A stretch of DNA of 39,185 bases from Ruminococcaceae bacterium UBA6413 (GCA_002437415.1 DJPL01000019.1:1-39185), one strand, 5' to 3'; numbered from the stretch's first letter, positions 16,146 to 25,342 are shown. Made by a program: numbers and translations. Notes: generated from the letters alone by a model not told the origin.

Positions 16146-17522
16146 TTATTCTGTTGTGGTATTTTCTACAGGCGGAGCAACGTTTTTCTGCCAGTATCCG
16201 TACTTCTTTCTCATAACGATAAGGAACATCATTGACAGCAGGAAAGCGAAAAATTCTGCCACAACATTTGCCATCCATATGCCGTCTATATCAAATATAA
16301 GCGGCAGGATAAGTACGCTTGAGATCTGGAATATCAGCGTTCTCATAAACGATATCGCCGCTGAAATAGCGCCGTTTCCGAGGGCGGTGAAGAACGATGA
16401 GGTGAATATGTTGAAGCCTGCGAGTAAAAAGCACAGCGAGAATATTCTGAATGCGTGTCGGGTCTGCTCAAAAAGCTCGGCGTCGTAGCCGACAAATATC
16501 TTTGCAAGTGGGCTTGCGAGCACCGCCGATAATGCGACAAGTGTCACTCCCGCTATCGCCATAAAGCTGATGCTCTTTTTCAGCATATTTTTAAGCTCGT
16601 AGAGGTTCTGAGCGCCGTAGTTGAAGCCGACAACGGGCGCACAGCCGATAGAATAACCGACAAAGATCGCGATGAAGATGAACTGCACATACATCATTAC
16701 ACCGTAGGTAGAAACGCCGTTTTCGCCGATGTACTTCATAAGCTGGAAGTTGTACACTATACTTACTACCGATGAGGAAATGTTTGTCATAAGCTCCGAT
16801 GAGCCGTTTGCACAGGCACGTAGGAGCGGTCTTATCTCAAGCTTTGTCTTTGTAAGGCACAGTACGCTTGAGTTGGGGCGCAGGAAGTATATCAAGGGGA
16901 ATATGCCGCCGGCACACTGGCTTATGCCTGTGGCGAGTGCAGCGCCGGTAACACCTAAGCCCATAAGTCCTACCAATACGGCATCCAGCACTATATTTGT
17001 ACAGCCCGCTATTATTGTTGAGATAAGTCCGAGCTTCGGCTTTTCGGCGGCAATGAAAAAGCTCTGGAACACGTTTTGCAACATAAATGCCGTTGTGAAT
17101 GCAATTACAATTCTGCCGTAAAGCACGCAGTCGCCGAGCATCTCTGGGGTCGCACCGAAGAGCACAGCAACATTTTCGGTAAAGATAAGTCCGAGGATAG
17201 TCAGAATTACTCCGAGGATCGTTGTCAGCATTATCATCATTGTGAAATAACGCTTTGCGGTCTTGTTATCGCCCTCGCCGAGCTTCTGCGATACAAGCGC
17301 AGTACCGCCCGTACCTACCATAAATCCGACACCGCCGAGTATCATTACAAACGGCATAATAAGGTTTATCGATGCAAATGAGGTCTTGCCGGCGAAGTTC
17401 GATACGAAAAATCCGTCAACCACGCCGTATATCGATACGAATACCATCATTGCTATCGACGGCAGTACAAACCTGAAAAGCCGTCCCACAGTAAAGTGGT
17501 CTGAAAGTTTGATTTTGTTCAT
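16146..17522 (-). CDS. MATE family efflux transporter, MarR-linked
   Basis: This 458-residue MATE-family exporter has 12 hydrophobic helices. The first repeat begins GRLFRFVLPSIAMMVFVSIY with VDGFFVSNFAG; the second begins near LLRACANGSSELMTNISSSV. The ATG has AAAAGGAG at a rather long spacing. It lies 23 nt downstream of a MarR regulator gene on the same strand, a common arrangement for drug or metabolite efflux controlled by a ligand-sensing repressor. The sequence differs clearly from the MATE at 10749-12137, so it is not a recent duplicate. Confidence 0.94.
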   Translation of the reverse strand: MNKIKLSDHFTVGRLFRFVLPSIAMMVFVSIYGVVDGFFVSNFAGKTSFASINLIMPFVMILGGVGFMVGTGGTALVSQKLGEGDNKTAKRYFTMMIMLTTILGVILTILGLIFTENVAVLFGATPEMLGDCVLYGRIVIAFTTAFMLQNVFQSFFIAAEKPKLGLISTIIAGCTNIVLDAVLVGLMGLGVTGAALATGISQCAGGIFPLIYFLRPNSSVLCLTKTKLEIRPLLRACANGSSELMTNISSSVVSIVYNFQLMKYIGENGVSTYGVMMYVQFIFIAIFVGYSIGCAPVVGFNYGAQNLYELKNMLKKSISFMAIAGVTLVALSAVLASPLAKIFVGYDAELFEQTRHAFRIFSLCFLLAGFNIFTSSFFTALGNGAISAAISFMRTLIFQISSVLILPLIFDIDGIWMANVVAEFFAFLLSMMFLIVMRKKYGYWQKNVAPPVENTTTE

Positions 17523-17545
17523 TTTCTTTTGTTCTCCTTTTATCT

Positions 17546-17986
17546 TTATAAATTATTTATCTTGTTTTTCAGTAATATACCGTATAATTTCTGTAATGCG
17601 ATCAAATTTTCTTTCTCTTCATCGGTCATTTCTCTGAGGGTCTCGCATTCAGCTTCTATCACTTTGTCAACAGTCTGCTCGCACAGCTTTATCCCGCTTT
17701 CGGTAAAGCTGATATTCTTCGAATGCGCACCTGTCGGGGTGAGCGTTATATAGCCCTTGCTCTCAAGTCTTTTGAGTGCGGAATTGACCGTTTGCTTTGG
17801 CTGATACAGCACGTCGCATACGTCGCTCTGGGTTATGTTTCCCGGTTCCATGCGCAGTGTATACAGCGTCCAGAACGCCGCCTCGGAAAGCCCGTAACGC
17901 TTTGCGACATTTCTGTAGCTTTCATCGACCGACTTCAGGACATTGTTATATTCATACAGCTTTTTCTTTGTGTTCTCCAAAGCCAT
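17546..17986 (-). CDS. MarR family transcriptional regulator
   Basis: This 146-residue winged-helix repressor has dimerisation helices at both ends. The DNA-binding part lies at about residues 50-100 (ITQSDVCDVLYQPKQTVNSA, then LESKGYITLTPTGAHSKN, the wing). It probably represses its own operon with the MATE exporter, because palindromes overlap the promoter. The listed ATG lies only 1 nt from AAGGAG. A TTG two codons later (17980, giving LENTKKKLYEYNN) has 7 nt spacing and may be the true start. Confidence 0.93.
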   Translation of the reverse strand: MALENTKKKLYEYNNVLKSVDESYRNVAKRYGLSEAAFWTLYTLRMEPGNITQSDVCDVLYQPKQTVNSALKRLESKGYITLTPTGAHSKNISFTESGIKLCEQTVDKVIEAECETLREMTDEEKENLIALQKLYGILLKNKINNL

Positions 17987-18008
17987 TCTCCTTGTTCGCA
18001 GTTATCAA

Positions 18009-18060
18009 AGTCCGAAAACAGACTGTCAGATATTATAATCCGATTTCGGACTGTTGTCAA
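18009..18060 (-). promoter_or_regulatory. Promoter and operators of the MarR-MATE operon
   Basis: TTGACA (18060-18055) and TATAAT (18037-18032) are separated by 17 nt on the minus strand. A palindrome TCCGATTTCGGA (18039-18050) lies between them. A second, AGTCCG-AAAA-CAGACT (18009-18024), lies just downstream. The TTTCGGACT word of the upstream site is repeated in inverted form at the downstream one. This layout fits MarR autorepression. Confidence 0.85.
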
Positions 18061-18269
18061 GCATTTTTTTGTAAATAATGCTTAGATCGGTATCAGGACA
18101 TAATTTCCGCATAATTATTGCAGATAATAGAATGTGCAGTTTCTTACGGAACAGCTGTCTGTTGAATCGGTGGAGCGTATTTTTCTTCCGCAAATCGTAA
18201 TATATCAGCGACTTTGCTGAAAATTGCATAAAAATATTCACAAAAGTTCATTTTTGTGTCGGTTTGATA

Positions 18270-18349
18270 TTGACTTTATGCTCGAATTGTGTCAAAATAA
18301 ATATTAGTGCATTTTCGGCGTTTTTCTGCAAAGAAGCGGTAAAACGCCG
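18270..18349 (+). promoter_or_regulatory. Candidate promoter and leader hairpin of the purine salvage operon
   Basis: TTGACT (18270-18275) and a weak CAAAAT (18293-18298) are separated by 17 nt. In the leader CGGCGTTTT (18316-18324) pairs with AAAACGCCG (18341-18349) around a 16-nt loop. I looked for a purine riboswitch and did not find its conserved loops. The region 18061-18269 has no gene. Confidence 0.4.
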
Positions 18350-18384
18350 TATGTTCTGAAAAACGGAAAGGCGAGAAAAGTAAA

Positions 18385-19785
18385 TTGAAATACGATGTTG
18401 TAATTGTCGGAGCAGGACCTGCGGGAATATTCACCGCTATTGAAATGGTCAGAAACGGCTCGGACAAAAAAATACTTATAATCGAAAAGGGCGCATCTGT
18501 TGAAAAGAGAAGCTGTCCCAAGGCAAAGACAAAGCACTGCATGAACTGCAAGCCCTACTGCCATATCACAACGGGTTTTTCGGGTGCGGGCGCTTTCTCC
18601 GACGGTAAGCTGTCGCTGTCATGCGAGGTCGGCGGTACGCTCCCCGAGCTTATCGGTGAGGAGCTTGCTCAGCAGACTATCGACTATACCGACAAGATCT
18701 ATCTTGAATTCGGCGCGGACGAGCACGTTGAGGGCGTAAGCGACCCCGACAAGATAAGAGAGATAAGAAAGAAAGCTATCAACGCAAACCTGAAGCTTGT
18801 AGATTGCCCTATCCGCCACTTAGGCACGGAGATGGCGCACGAGCTGTATTTCAAGATCGAAAGATATCTTATCGAAAGCGGCGTTGAAGTGCTGTTCGGC
18901 AAGAACTGCGAAGACCTTATAATTGAAGACGGCGTATGTAAGGGCGTTATCATATCAAATGCTCGTGACGGCAGTGAGCAGGAAACTATCTACGGTGACG
19001 AGATAGTAATAGCTACAGGCCGTAAGGGCGCTGACTGGCTTGAAAAGACCTGCGAGGCGCACAATGTGGAGCATACTCCCGGCACTGTTGACATCGGTGT
19101 AAGAGTAGAGGTCAGAAATGAAGTAATGGAAGAGGTAAACGCCGTTCTTTACGAGTCAAAGCTTATCGGTTATCCTCTGCCGTTCAAGAACAAGGTGCGC
19201 ACATTCTGCCAGAACCCCGGCGGATTTGTAAGCCAGGAGAATTATGACAACGATCTTGCCGTTGTAAACGGTCACTCATATAAGGAGCTCAAGAGCAACA
19301 ACACAAACCTTGCTATCCTTTGCTCACACAATTTCAGTGTACCGTTCAATCAGCCTATTGAATACGCGAAGAAGGTCGGCGAGCTTACCAATATGCTCGG
19401 TAACGGACACATTCTTGTACAGCGTTACGGCGATATCCTTGACGGAAAGCGTACATGGCCCAAGGAACTCAACTTCTCCAATGTAAAGCCTACTCTGCCC
19501 GATGCGGTGGCAGGCGATATCACGGCGGCTATGCCTTACCGTACAATGACGAATATAATCAATTTCATAAAGGCTGTGGATATGGTCGTTCCCGGTTTTG
19601 CAAGCCGCGAAACACTCCTTTATTCACCCGAGCTCAAATTCTACAGCAACCGCATAAAGATGGACGAGCATTTCAACACGAACGTAAAGGGACTGCATTG
19701 CTTAGGCGACTCAAGCGGCTGGACGAGAGGCCTTATGATGGCATCTGTCATGGGCGTACTTATGGGACGCGAATTACTGAAATAA
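18385..19785 (+). CDS. FAD-dependent oxidoreductase (COG2509 type)
   Basis: This 466-residue flavoprotein begins at a TTG codon, giving KYDVVIVGAGPAG with the dinucleotide-binding GxGxxG at residues 8-13. A cysteine cluster near residues 42-57 (SCPKAKTKHCMNCKPYC) precedes HITTGFSGAGAFSDGKLSLS. The C-terminus has a second FAD contact (GDSSGWTRGLMMASVMG). These features match uncharacterised FAD-dependent dehydrogenases of COG2509; the substrate is unknown. The four cysteines could bind an iron-sulfur cluster, which is a guess. The gene is followed after 15 nt by a purine phosphoribosyltransferase in one operon. The TTG start is supported by the frame and by AGGCGAGAAAAG upstream. Confidence 0.88.
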   Translation: MKYDVVIVGAGPAGIFTAIEMVRNGSDKKILIIEKGASVEKRSCPKAKTKHCMNCKPYCHITTGFSGAGAFSDGKLSLSCEVGGTLPELIGEELAQQTIDYTDKIYLEFGADEHVEGVSDPDKIREIRKKAINANLKLVDCPIRHLGTEMAHELYFKIERYLIESGVEVLFGKNCEDLIIEDGVCKGVIISNARDGSEQETIYGDEIVIATGRKGADWLEKTCEAHNVEHTPGTVDIGVRVEVRNEVMEEVNAVLYESKLIGYPLPFKNKVRTFCQNPGGFVSQENYDNDLAVVNGHSYKELKSNNTNLAILCSHNFSVPFNQPIEYAKKVGELTNMLGNGHILVQRYGDILDGKRTWPKELNFSNVKPTLPDAVAGDITAAMPYRTMTNIINFIKAVDMVVPGFASRETLLYSPELKFYSNRIKMDEHFNTNVKGLHCLGDSSGWTRGLMMASVMGVLMGRELLK

Positions 19786-19800
19786 ACGGAGGAAAAGAAA

Positions 19801-20376
19801 ATGCAGCTACTGGAAGACCGCATAAAAAAGGACGGTATAGTCAAAGAGGGAAACGTGCTCAAGGTCGACAGCTTTCTCAATCATCAGATGGATATTGAGC
19901 TTTACAACGAGATCGGCAAGGAGTTCCGCAGACTGTTTCCCGATAAGAGCATAAACAAGATACTGACTATCGAGGCATCGGGTATCGGCATTGCGTGCGT
20001 TACGGCGCAGTATTTCGGATGTCCCGTTGTATTTGCAAAAAAGGCTCAGAGCGTAAACATAGACGGCGAGGTTTATTCGACCTCGATCGAGAGCTTTACG
20101 CATAAGCGTACATATAACGTTATCGTCAGCAAGAAGTTTTTGTCACCCGATGACAATGTGCTGATAATAGACGACTTCCTTGCAAACGGCTGTGCTTTAC
20201 TCGGGCTTATCGACATTGTAAAGGGCTCGGGCGCAAAGATAGCGGGTGCCGGTATCGTTATAGAAAAGGGCTTCCAGAAGGGCGGCGAGCTTGTCCGCTC
20301 AAAGGGCATCAGGGTCGAATCACTCGCGGTGGTTGACTCTATGAGCGTTGAAGGCGGCTGTGTTTTCAGACACTGA
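19801..20376 (+). CDS. xpt: Xanthine phosphoribosyltransferase
   Basis: This 191-residue enzyme would convert xanthine and PRPP to XMP in purine salvage in the cytoplasm. The N-terminus MQLLEDRIKKDGIVKEGNVL and the segment DSFLNHQMDIEL are typical of Xpt. The PRPP-binding motif is VLIIDDFLANG (about residues 120-130). The length matches the family (about 190). The ATG follows GGAGGAAAAGAAA, 15 nt after the FAD oxidoreductase. A nucleoside importer follows, so the region reads as a purine acquisition cluster. No PurR box or purine riboswitch was seen. Confidence 0.95.
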   Translation: MQLLEDRIKKDGIVKEGNVLKVDSFLNHQMDIELYNEIGKEFRRLFPDKSINKILTIEASGIGIACVTAQYFGCPVVFAKKAQSVNIDGEVYSTSIESFTHKRTYNVIVSKKFLSPDDNVLIIDDFLANGCALLGLIDIVKGSGAKIAGAGIVIEKGFQKGGELVRSKGIRVESLAVVDSMSVEGGCVFRH

Positions 20377-20393
20377 GCCGTAAACAATCGTTT

Positions 20394-20414
20394 TTAACGG
20401 CAAAGTGCCGTTAA
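20394..20414 (+). other. Stem-loop between xpt and the nucleoside-binding lipoprotein
   Basis: TTAACGGCA (20394-20402) pairs with TGCCGTTAA (20406-20414) around AAG. It is followed by TATATCTTTTA, a weak terminator or processing site between the two genes. Confidence 0.55.
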
Positions 20415-20448
20415 TATATCTTTTACTGTTTTAATAGGGAGGAAAAAC

Positions 20449-21624
20449 ATGAAAAAGAAACTTATCGCCATTTTACTGGCGGCAACCTGCGCACTTACAG
20501 CAGGTCTCACAGGCTGCTCAGGCAACGCAACAAGCGGCGCCGATGAGAGCAAAACTTCCGATGCACAGAGCTCGGCTGAGAGCACAGCAGACAGATCTGC
20601 CGAAAGCACAGGCGACAACACATCAAAGAATGATGTTGTAGCAGGCTTTGTTTACATCGGTAAGATCAACGACGGCGGTTACACACAGGCTCACGACGCA
20701 GGCAGACTTGCCGTTGAGGCTATGGGTGTCAAGACCTACTACGTTGAAGACGTACCCGAAACCGTAGCTGATACAAAGGAAGCTATCCAGACGCTTATCG
20801 ACGAAGGCTGTAACCTCATCTACACTAACTCCTTCGGCTTTATGGAAGGCACCGACCAGATGGCTAAGGAGCACCCCGAGGTTAAGTTTGCTCACTGCTC
20901 AGGCTATATGAGAGAAGACAATATGTCAACTTACTTCGGTAAGGTATATCAGGCTCGTTACCTTGCAGGTATCGTTGCAGGTATGAAGACAGAAAAGAAC
21001 TACATCGGTTACGTTGCCGCTAAGGGTATCCCCGAGGTTATCCGTGGTATCAACGCATTCACACTCGGTGTACAGTCTGTCAACCCCGATGCTAAGGTAG
21101 AAGTAGTATTCACAGACACATGGTATGATCCTACTGTTGAAAAGCAGGCAGCTCTTGAGCTCCTCAACAAGGGCGTTGATATAATCGCTCAGCACCAGGA
21201 TACAACAGCTCCTCAGGTTGCCGCTGAAGAAAAGGGTGCATACTGCATCGGTTACAACTTCCCCACATCAGACGCTGCTCCCAAGGCTTACCTCACAGCC
21301 GCTTGCTTCGACTGGAAGACATTCTACACAGACGATGTACAGAAGGCTATTGACGGTACATGGACAAGCCGTGCATACTGGGAAGGTCTTGCCGCTAATA
21401 TGACATACCTTGACAAGCTGACAGACCTCTGCGCAGAAGGCACACAGGAAAAGGTTGACGAAGCTCAGAAGGCTATCATTGACGGCACATTTGAACCCTT
21501 CACAGGTCCTCTTTACGATCAGGACGGCAACGAGAAGGTAGCTGACGGCGTTAAGATGACAGATGACGAAATCTGGAATATGAACTGGTTCGTTAAGGGT
21601 GTTATAGGCACTATCCCCGCATAA
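20449..21624 (+). CDS. BMP-family nucleoside-binding lipoprotein
   Basis: This 391-residue solute-binding lipoprotein of the BMP/PnrA family captures nucleosides for an ABC importer. The lipobox is LTGC (Cys about 23), followed by a Ser/Thr/Asp-rich tether to about residue 62. The binding domain starts VVAGFVYIGKINDGGYTQAH and includes GIVAGMKTEKNYIGYV and QHQDTTAPQVAAEEKG, typical of BMP proteins. The start ATG follows GGGAGGAAAAAC. The ATPase and two permeases follow, separated by a terminator that would make this protein the most abundant product. Confidence 0.94.
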   Translation: MKKKLIAILLAATCALTAGLTGCSGNATSGADESKTSDAQSSAESTADRSAESTGDNTSKNDVVAGFVYIGKINDGGYTQAHDAGRLAVEAMGVKTYYVEDVPETVADTKEAIQTLIDEGCNLIYTNSFGFMEGTDQMAKEHPEVKFAHCSGYMREDNMSTYFGKVYQARYLAGIVAGMKTEKNYIGYVAAKGIPEVIRGINAFTLGVQSVNPDAKVEVVFTDTWYDPTVEKQAALELLNKGVDIIAQHQDTTAPQVAAEEKGAYCIGYNFPTSDAAPKAYLTAACFDWKTFYTDDVQKAIDGTWTSRAYWEGLAANMTYLDKLTDLCAEGTQEKVDEAQKAIIDGTFEPFTGPLYDQDGNEKVADGVKMTDDEIWNMNWFVKGVIGTIPA

Positions 21625-21638
21625 TCGAAAAACATCAA

Positions 21639-21680
21639 GACAATACGAGCAGCCCTTTGCGGCTGCCCGATTTGTCTTTT
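21639..21680 (+). terminator. Partial terminator after the nucleoside lipoprotein gene
   Basis: GACAA (21639-21643) and GCAGCC (21649-21654) pair with GGCTGC (21661-21666) and TTGTC (21672-21676), followed by TTTT. It lies inside the operon and so probably lowers transcription of the downstream transporter genes relative to the lipoprotein. Confidence 0.75.
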
Positions 21681-21724
21681 TAAAGCACCGAATTTGCTTT
21701 ACATCGATACGACGCTTTAAAAAG
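21676..21724 (+). other. Second stem-loop overlapping the terminator T-run
   Basis: CTTTTTAAAGC (21676-21686) pairs with GCTTTAAAAAG (21714-21724), an 11-bp stem. It uses the T-run of the preceding terminator, so the two structures may compete and allow read-through. The link to regulation is inference. Confidence 0.5.
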
Positions 21725-21751
21725 GCAAATCGCTTAAATTCAGGAGGTTAT

Positions 21752-23284
21752 ATGTCAGTTCCTTATATAAAACTTGAGAACATAACCAAATCGTTCGACT
21801 CGGTATATGCAAACAAGGATATTTCCGTTGATGTGTATAAGGGCGAGATACTTGCCCTGCTCGGTGAGAACGGTTCGGGTAAAAGTACGCTTGTAAATAT
21901 GCTCAGCGGAATATATACGCCCGACAGCGGCACTATCACGATAGACGGCAAAAAGATGAATTTCAATTCGCCGGGCGACGCTATCAAGGCGGGTATCGGT
22001 ATGGTGCATCAGCACTTCAAGCTGATAGATGTTATGACTGCGGCTGAAAACGTAGTGCTCGGTCATGTAAAGCACCTTGTTACTTCAAAAAAGCGTATGG
22101 CACATCATGTTAATAAGCTCAACGAAAAGTACGGACTGAACGTTGACCCCGATAAGAAGATATACAATATGTCGGTCAGTGAAAAACAGACCGTAGAGAT
22201 AATGAAGGTGTTTTACAGAGGCGCAAATGTACTGATACTCGATGAGCCTACAGCGGTACTCACACCTCAGGAGATAACCGCACTGTTCGCTATCCTCAGA
22301 AAGATGAAGGAGCAGGGCTGTACGATAATCATTATCACTCATAAGATGGCGGAGGTTATGGATATTTCAGACCGTGTGACCGTTCTGCGTAAGGGTGAGT
22401 GCATAGGCACTGTAAAAACGAGCGAAACGACCCCTCAGCAGCTTACCGAGATGATGGTAGGAAAGTCGGTAACACTTGAGATCGAGCGTCCGCAGTGCTG
22501 TGATTATGAAAAGCGTCCGCTATTGTCGGTAAAGGAGCTTACAAAGACAAACGCCGACGGAGTAAATGTGCTGGATAACGTAAGCTTTGACGTGTACGGC
22601 GGCGAAATACTCGGTGTTGCGGGTATCGCGGGCAGCGGTCAGAAGGAGTTGTGCGAGATCATCGCGGGTCTTGACAGAGCTACAGGCGGCGATATTGAAT
22701 TTGACGGCGAAAGCATAAAGGGACTTGACCCCAGAGCGATAATCCGCAAGGGCATAAGCATGAGCTTTGTTCCCGAGGACAGACTGGGTATGGGACTTGT
22801 CGCAGGAATGAGCATAACGAACAACGTTATCTTAAAATCCTACAATCACAACCCCGGTCCGTTCATCGACAGCAAGTTTGCCAAGAAGCTTGCAGAGCAG
22901 ATAGTAGAGGATTTCGACATTTACACTCCCTCCGTAAACTACACGGTAAAGAAGCTTTCGGGCGGTAATATACAGAAGGTACTGCTCGGACGTGAGATAT
23001 GGCTGTCACCCAAGGTGCTTATAACGGCTTACCCCGTAAGAGGTCTTGACATAGGCGCGTCATACAACATATATCATATGCTCAACGAGCAGAAGAAAAA
23101 GGGCGTTGCGGTGCTGTTTATCGGCGAGGATCTTGACGTACTCAAGAGCATTTCCGACAGACTTATGGTAATACATGACGGTGAGATAATCGATATAGTT
23201 GACCCCACGACCGTTACTAAGGAAGATATCGGTCTTATGATGGTCGGCGACCGTATAAACAAAGGAGAGGAGAAAGCCGAATGA
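21752..23284 (+). CDS. Nucleoside ABC importer ATP-binding protein (two ABC domains)
   Basis: This 510-residue double ATPase of the sugar/nucleoside importer type (RbsA/NupA-like) powers uptake. Domain 1 has Walker A GENGSGKST (near residues 38-46), a degenerate signature MSVSEKQ, and Walker B LILDEP. Domain 2 has a degenerate Walker A (GIAGSGQKEL), signature LSGGNIQK, and an altered Walker B (LITAYPVRGLDIG). Such degeneracy in the second domain is usual for the family. The ATG follows CAGGAGGTTAT. Its stop overlaps the start of the first permease by 4 nt. Confidence 0.95.
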   Translation: MSVPYIKLENITKSFDSVYANKDISVDVYKGEILALLGENGSGKSTLVNMLSGIYTPDSGTITIDGKKMNFNSPGDAIKAGIGMVHQHFKLIDVMTAAENVVLGHVKHLVTSKKRMAHHVNKLNEKYGLNVDPDKKIYNMSVSEKQTVEIMKVFYRGANVLILDEPTAVLTPQEITALFAILRKMKEQGCTIIIITHKMAEVMDISDRVTVLRKGECIGTVKTSETTPQQLTEMMVGKSVTLEIERPQCCDYEKRPLLSVKELTKTNADGVNVLDNVSFDVYGGEILGVAGIAGSGQKELCEIIAGLDRATGGDIEFDGESIKGLDPRAIIRKGISMSFVPEDRLGMGLVAGMSITNNVILKSYNHNPGPFIDSKFAKKLAEQIVEDFDIYTPSVNYTVKKLSGGNIQKVLLGREIWLSPKVLITAYPVRGLDIGASYNIYHMLNEQKKKGVAVLFIGEDLDVLKSISDRLMVIHDGEIIDIVDPTTVTKEDIGLMMVGDRINKGEEKAE

Positions 23285-24348
23285 GCATGATACAGATTTC
23301 AAAGCGGCAGAAGGGCACATCAAAGCTTGTCGATGTCCTGATAAGAATAGGCGCTATAGTGCTGTCGCTGATATTTATAGGCATAGTTCTTGCCATAATG
23401 GGCTATGATCCTTTCCAGGTATACGGAAAGATAATACAGACCCCGTTTAAGCGTTTCAAGGACGTTATGAACAAGACGATAATGCTGACTACACTGTCGC
23501 TCGGCATTGCGATAGCATTCAGAATGAAGTTCTGGAATATCGGTGCCGAAGGTCAGTTTTATATGGGCGCATTCGGTGCGGCATCTATGGCGTTTATGTG
23601 CCCGGATCTGCCGCCTATACTGCTTCTGCCGCTTATGGCGATAGCAGGCTTTGTCTGCGGCGGCTTATGGGCGCTTATCCCCGCAGTAATAAAGGCTAAG
23701 TTCGGCGCTAGTGAAACGCTTGTTACGCTGATGATGAACTATGTGGCGATAGCGTTTATAAGCTATCTGCAATACGGTCCGTGGAAAGACCCTGCGGCGC
23801 TCGGTGCGGCAAAGGTTCCGAACTTCTCCGAAAACGCGGTACTGCCCGATGTATTCGGTATACACGCAGGCTGGATAATCACGCTTGTGCTTGTGATCAT
23901 AATGACGATATTGCTTAAGTACACAAAGCTCGGCTATCAGATAGATGTTATCGGTGAAAGCGAAACGACCGCAAAATATGCGGGTATGAACACAGTTAAG
24001 ATAATGATAATAGCAGTGCTCATTTCGGGCGGACTTTGCGGAATGGCAGGCTTTATGCAGGCGAGTGCGGTTGAAAGATCGATAACCGACTCTATGTCTG
24101 CGGGACTCGGCTTTACAGCAGTCATCACGGCATGGCTTGCAAAGCTCAAACCGCCCGTTATCGTTGTTGCGTCGTTTATGTTCTCGATACTTCTCCAGAG
24201 CGGAAGCTCGCTTCAGGTAATGAAGATCCCGTCATCTATTACGGAAATTATGCAGGGCGTGATAATTTTCTTTGTTCTTGCGTGTGAGTTCTTTATCAAC
24301 TATAAAATTTCACTGCGTAAGCACAATACGGCAAAGGAGGCTGAATAA
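23281..24348 (+). CDS. Nucleoside ABC importer permease (NupB-like)
   Basis: This 355-residue permease of the BPD_transp_2 family has about eight to ten hydrophobic helices. Recognisable segments are FWNIGAEGQFYMGAFGAASM and the cytoplasmic coupling region YQIDVIGESETTAKYAGM. It forms one half of the channel. The ATG overlaps the ATPase stop (ATGA) and its own stop overlaps the next start, so the three proteins are coupled in translation. Confidence 0.93.
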   Translation: MSMIQISKRQKGTSKLVDVLIRIGAIVLSLIFIGIVLAIMGYDPFQVYGKIIQTPFKRFKDVMNKTIMLTTLSLGIAIAFRMKFWNIGAEGQFYMGAFGAASMAFMCPDLPPILLLPLMAIAGFVCGGLWALIPAVIKAKFGASETLVTLMMNYVAIAFISYLQYGPWKDPAALGAAKVPNFSENAVLPDVFGIHAGWIITLVLVIIMTILLKYTKLGYQIDVIGESETTAKYAGMNTVKIMIIAVLISGGLCGMAGFMQASAVERSITDSMSAGLGFTAVITAWLAKLKPPVIVVASFMFSILLQSGSSLQVMKIPSSITEIMQGVIIFFVLACEFFINYKISLRKHNTAKEAE

Positions 24349-25292
24349 TGGAGATCTTAACTCAGATAGGTCTGTTTTTACAGACAGCCATTCAGACAGG
24401 TACTCCGATACTGTTTGCAATAGTCGGCGGTATCCTTTGCGAAAAGGTCGGTCATACAAATCTCGGTGTCGAGGGTATGATGCTTATGGGCGCGGCGCTC
24501 GGCTTTACCGTAGCGTGTGCCACCGGAAACCCATTGCTTGCTCTACTGGCTGCGGGTGCTGCGGGTGCGGCAGGCGCGCTTATCTATGCGTTTATCACGG
24601 TCACGCTCCGCGGTAATCAGGTCGTCACGGGACTTGTACTGACTATATTCGGTACGGGCGTTTCGGGTCTCATAGGCGGCTGGGTGTCAAGCGAACAGAT
24701 ACCTCAGTCTGTAAGCTCGGCTTTCCGTCCGATAGAAATACCGCTTCTCAGCAACATTCCGATACTCGGCGAGGCTATATTCTCGCAGGATATATATGTA
24801 TGGCTCGGACTTGTCGTTGCGGTGCTTGCGTACTTCTATCTTAACAAGACAAAGCTCGGTCTTTATGTAAGGGCTATCGGCGAAAACCCCGGTGCGGCTG
24901 ACGCTTCGGGCATCAACGTAACTCTTCATAAGTATGTAAATATTTTGCTCGGCGGCTTTTTGTGCGGCCTTGGCGGAGCGTATCTGTCAACCGCATTCCT
25001 GACAACATGGCAGGATAATGTTACCGCAGGTGCGGGCTGGATAGCCGTAGCGCTTATCATATTCAGTACATGGAACCCGCTCAAGGCTATCTTTGCGGCT
25101 TACCTTTTCGGTATGCTCAGAGGTCTTAACTACAAGATGCAGGGCTGGGAGATACAGATACCCTCGCAGTTTTTAACAATGCTTCCGTACATTGCCACAA
25201 TAGTGGTGCTGATTTTCATTGCGATGAGAAAGAAAAAGGAAAATCAGCCGCCTAAGGCACTCGGCGAAGCGTACTTCAGAGAAGAAAGATAA
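24348..25292 (+). CDS. Nucleoside ABC importer permease (NupC-like)
   Basis: This 314-residue permease pairs with the preceding one. It has helices from about residue 18, the family segment KVGHTNLGVEGMMLMGAALG, and the coupling region LGLYVRAIGENPGAADASGI. The gene overlaps the preceding stop by one base and ends at a terminator hairpin. The whole importer is lipoprotein, ATPase and two permeases in one operon. Confidence 0.93.
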   Translation: MEILTQIGLFLQTAIQTGTPILFAIVGGILCEKVGHTNLGVEGMMLMGAALGFTVACATGNPLLALLAAGAAGAAGALIYAFITVTLRGNQVVTGLVLTIFGTGVSGLIGGWVSSEQIPQSVSSAFRPIEIPLLSNIPILGEAIFSQDIYVWLGLVVAVLAYFYLNKTKLGLYVRAIGENPGAADASGINVTLHKYVNILLGGFLCGLGGAYLSTAFLTTWQDNVTAGAGWIAVALIIFSTWNPLKAIFAAYLFGMLRGLNYKMQGWEIQIPSQFLTMLPYIATIVVLIFIAMRKKKENQPPKALGEAYFREER

Positions 25293-25303
25293 AAATGCAG
25301 ATG

Positions 25304-25342
25304 AAAGCCGACTTTATCTATGGCAGATAAGGTCGGCTTTTG
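25304..25342 (+). terminator. Terminator after the nucleoside importer
   Basis: A 16-bp stem with one G-T pair (25304-25319 with 25325-25340) is followed by only a short T-run (TTTTG). It ends 12 nt before the histidine kinase start, so some read-through into that gene is possible. Confidence 0.7.

Noticed and set aside
18241..18385. Purine riboswitch upstream of the xpt cluster
   Set aside because: The conserved loop sequences and three-stem layout of the purine aptamer are absent; only a simple hairpin is seen.
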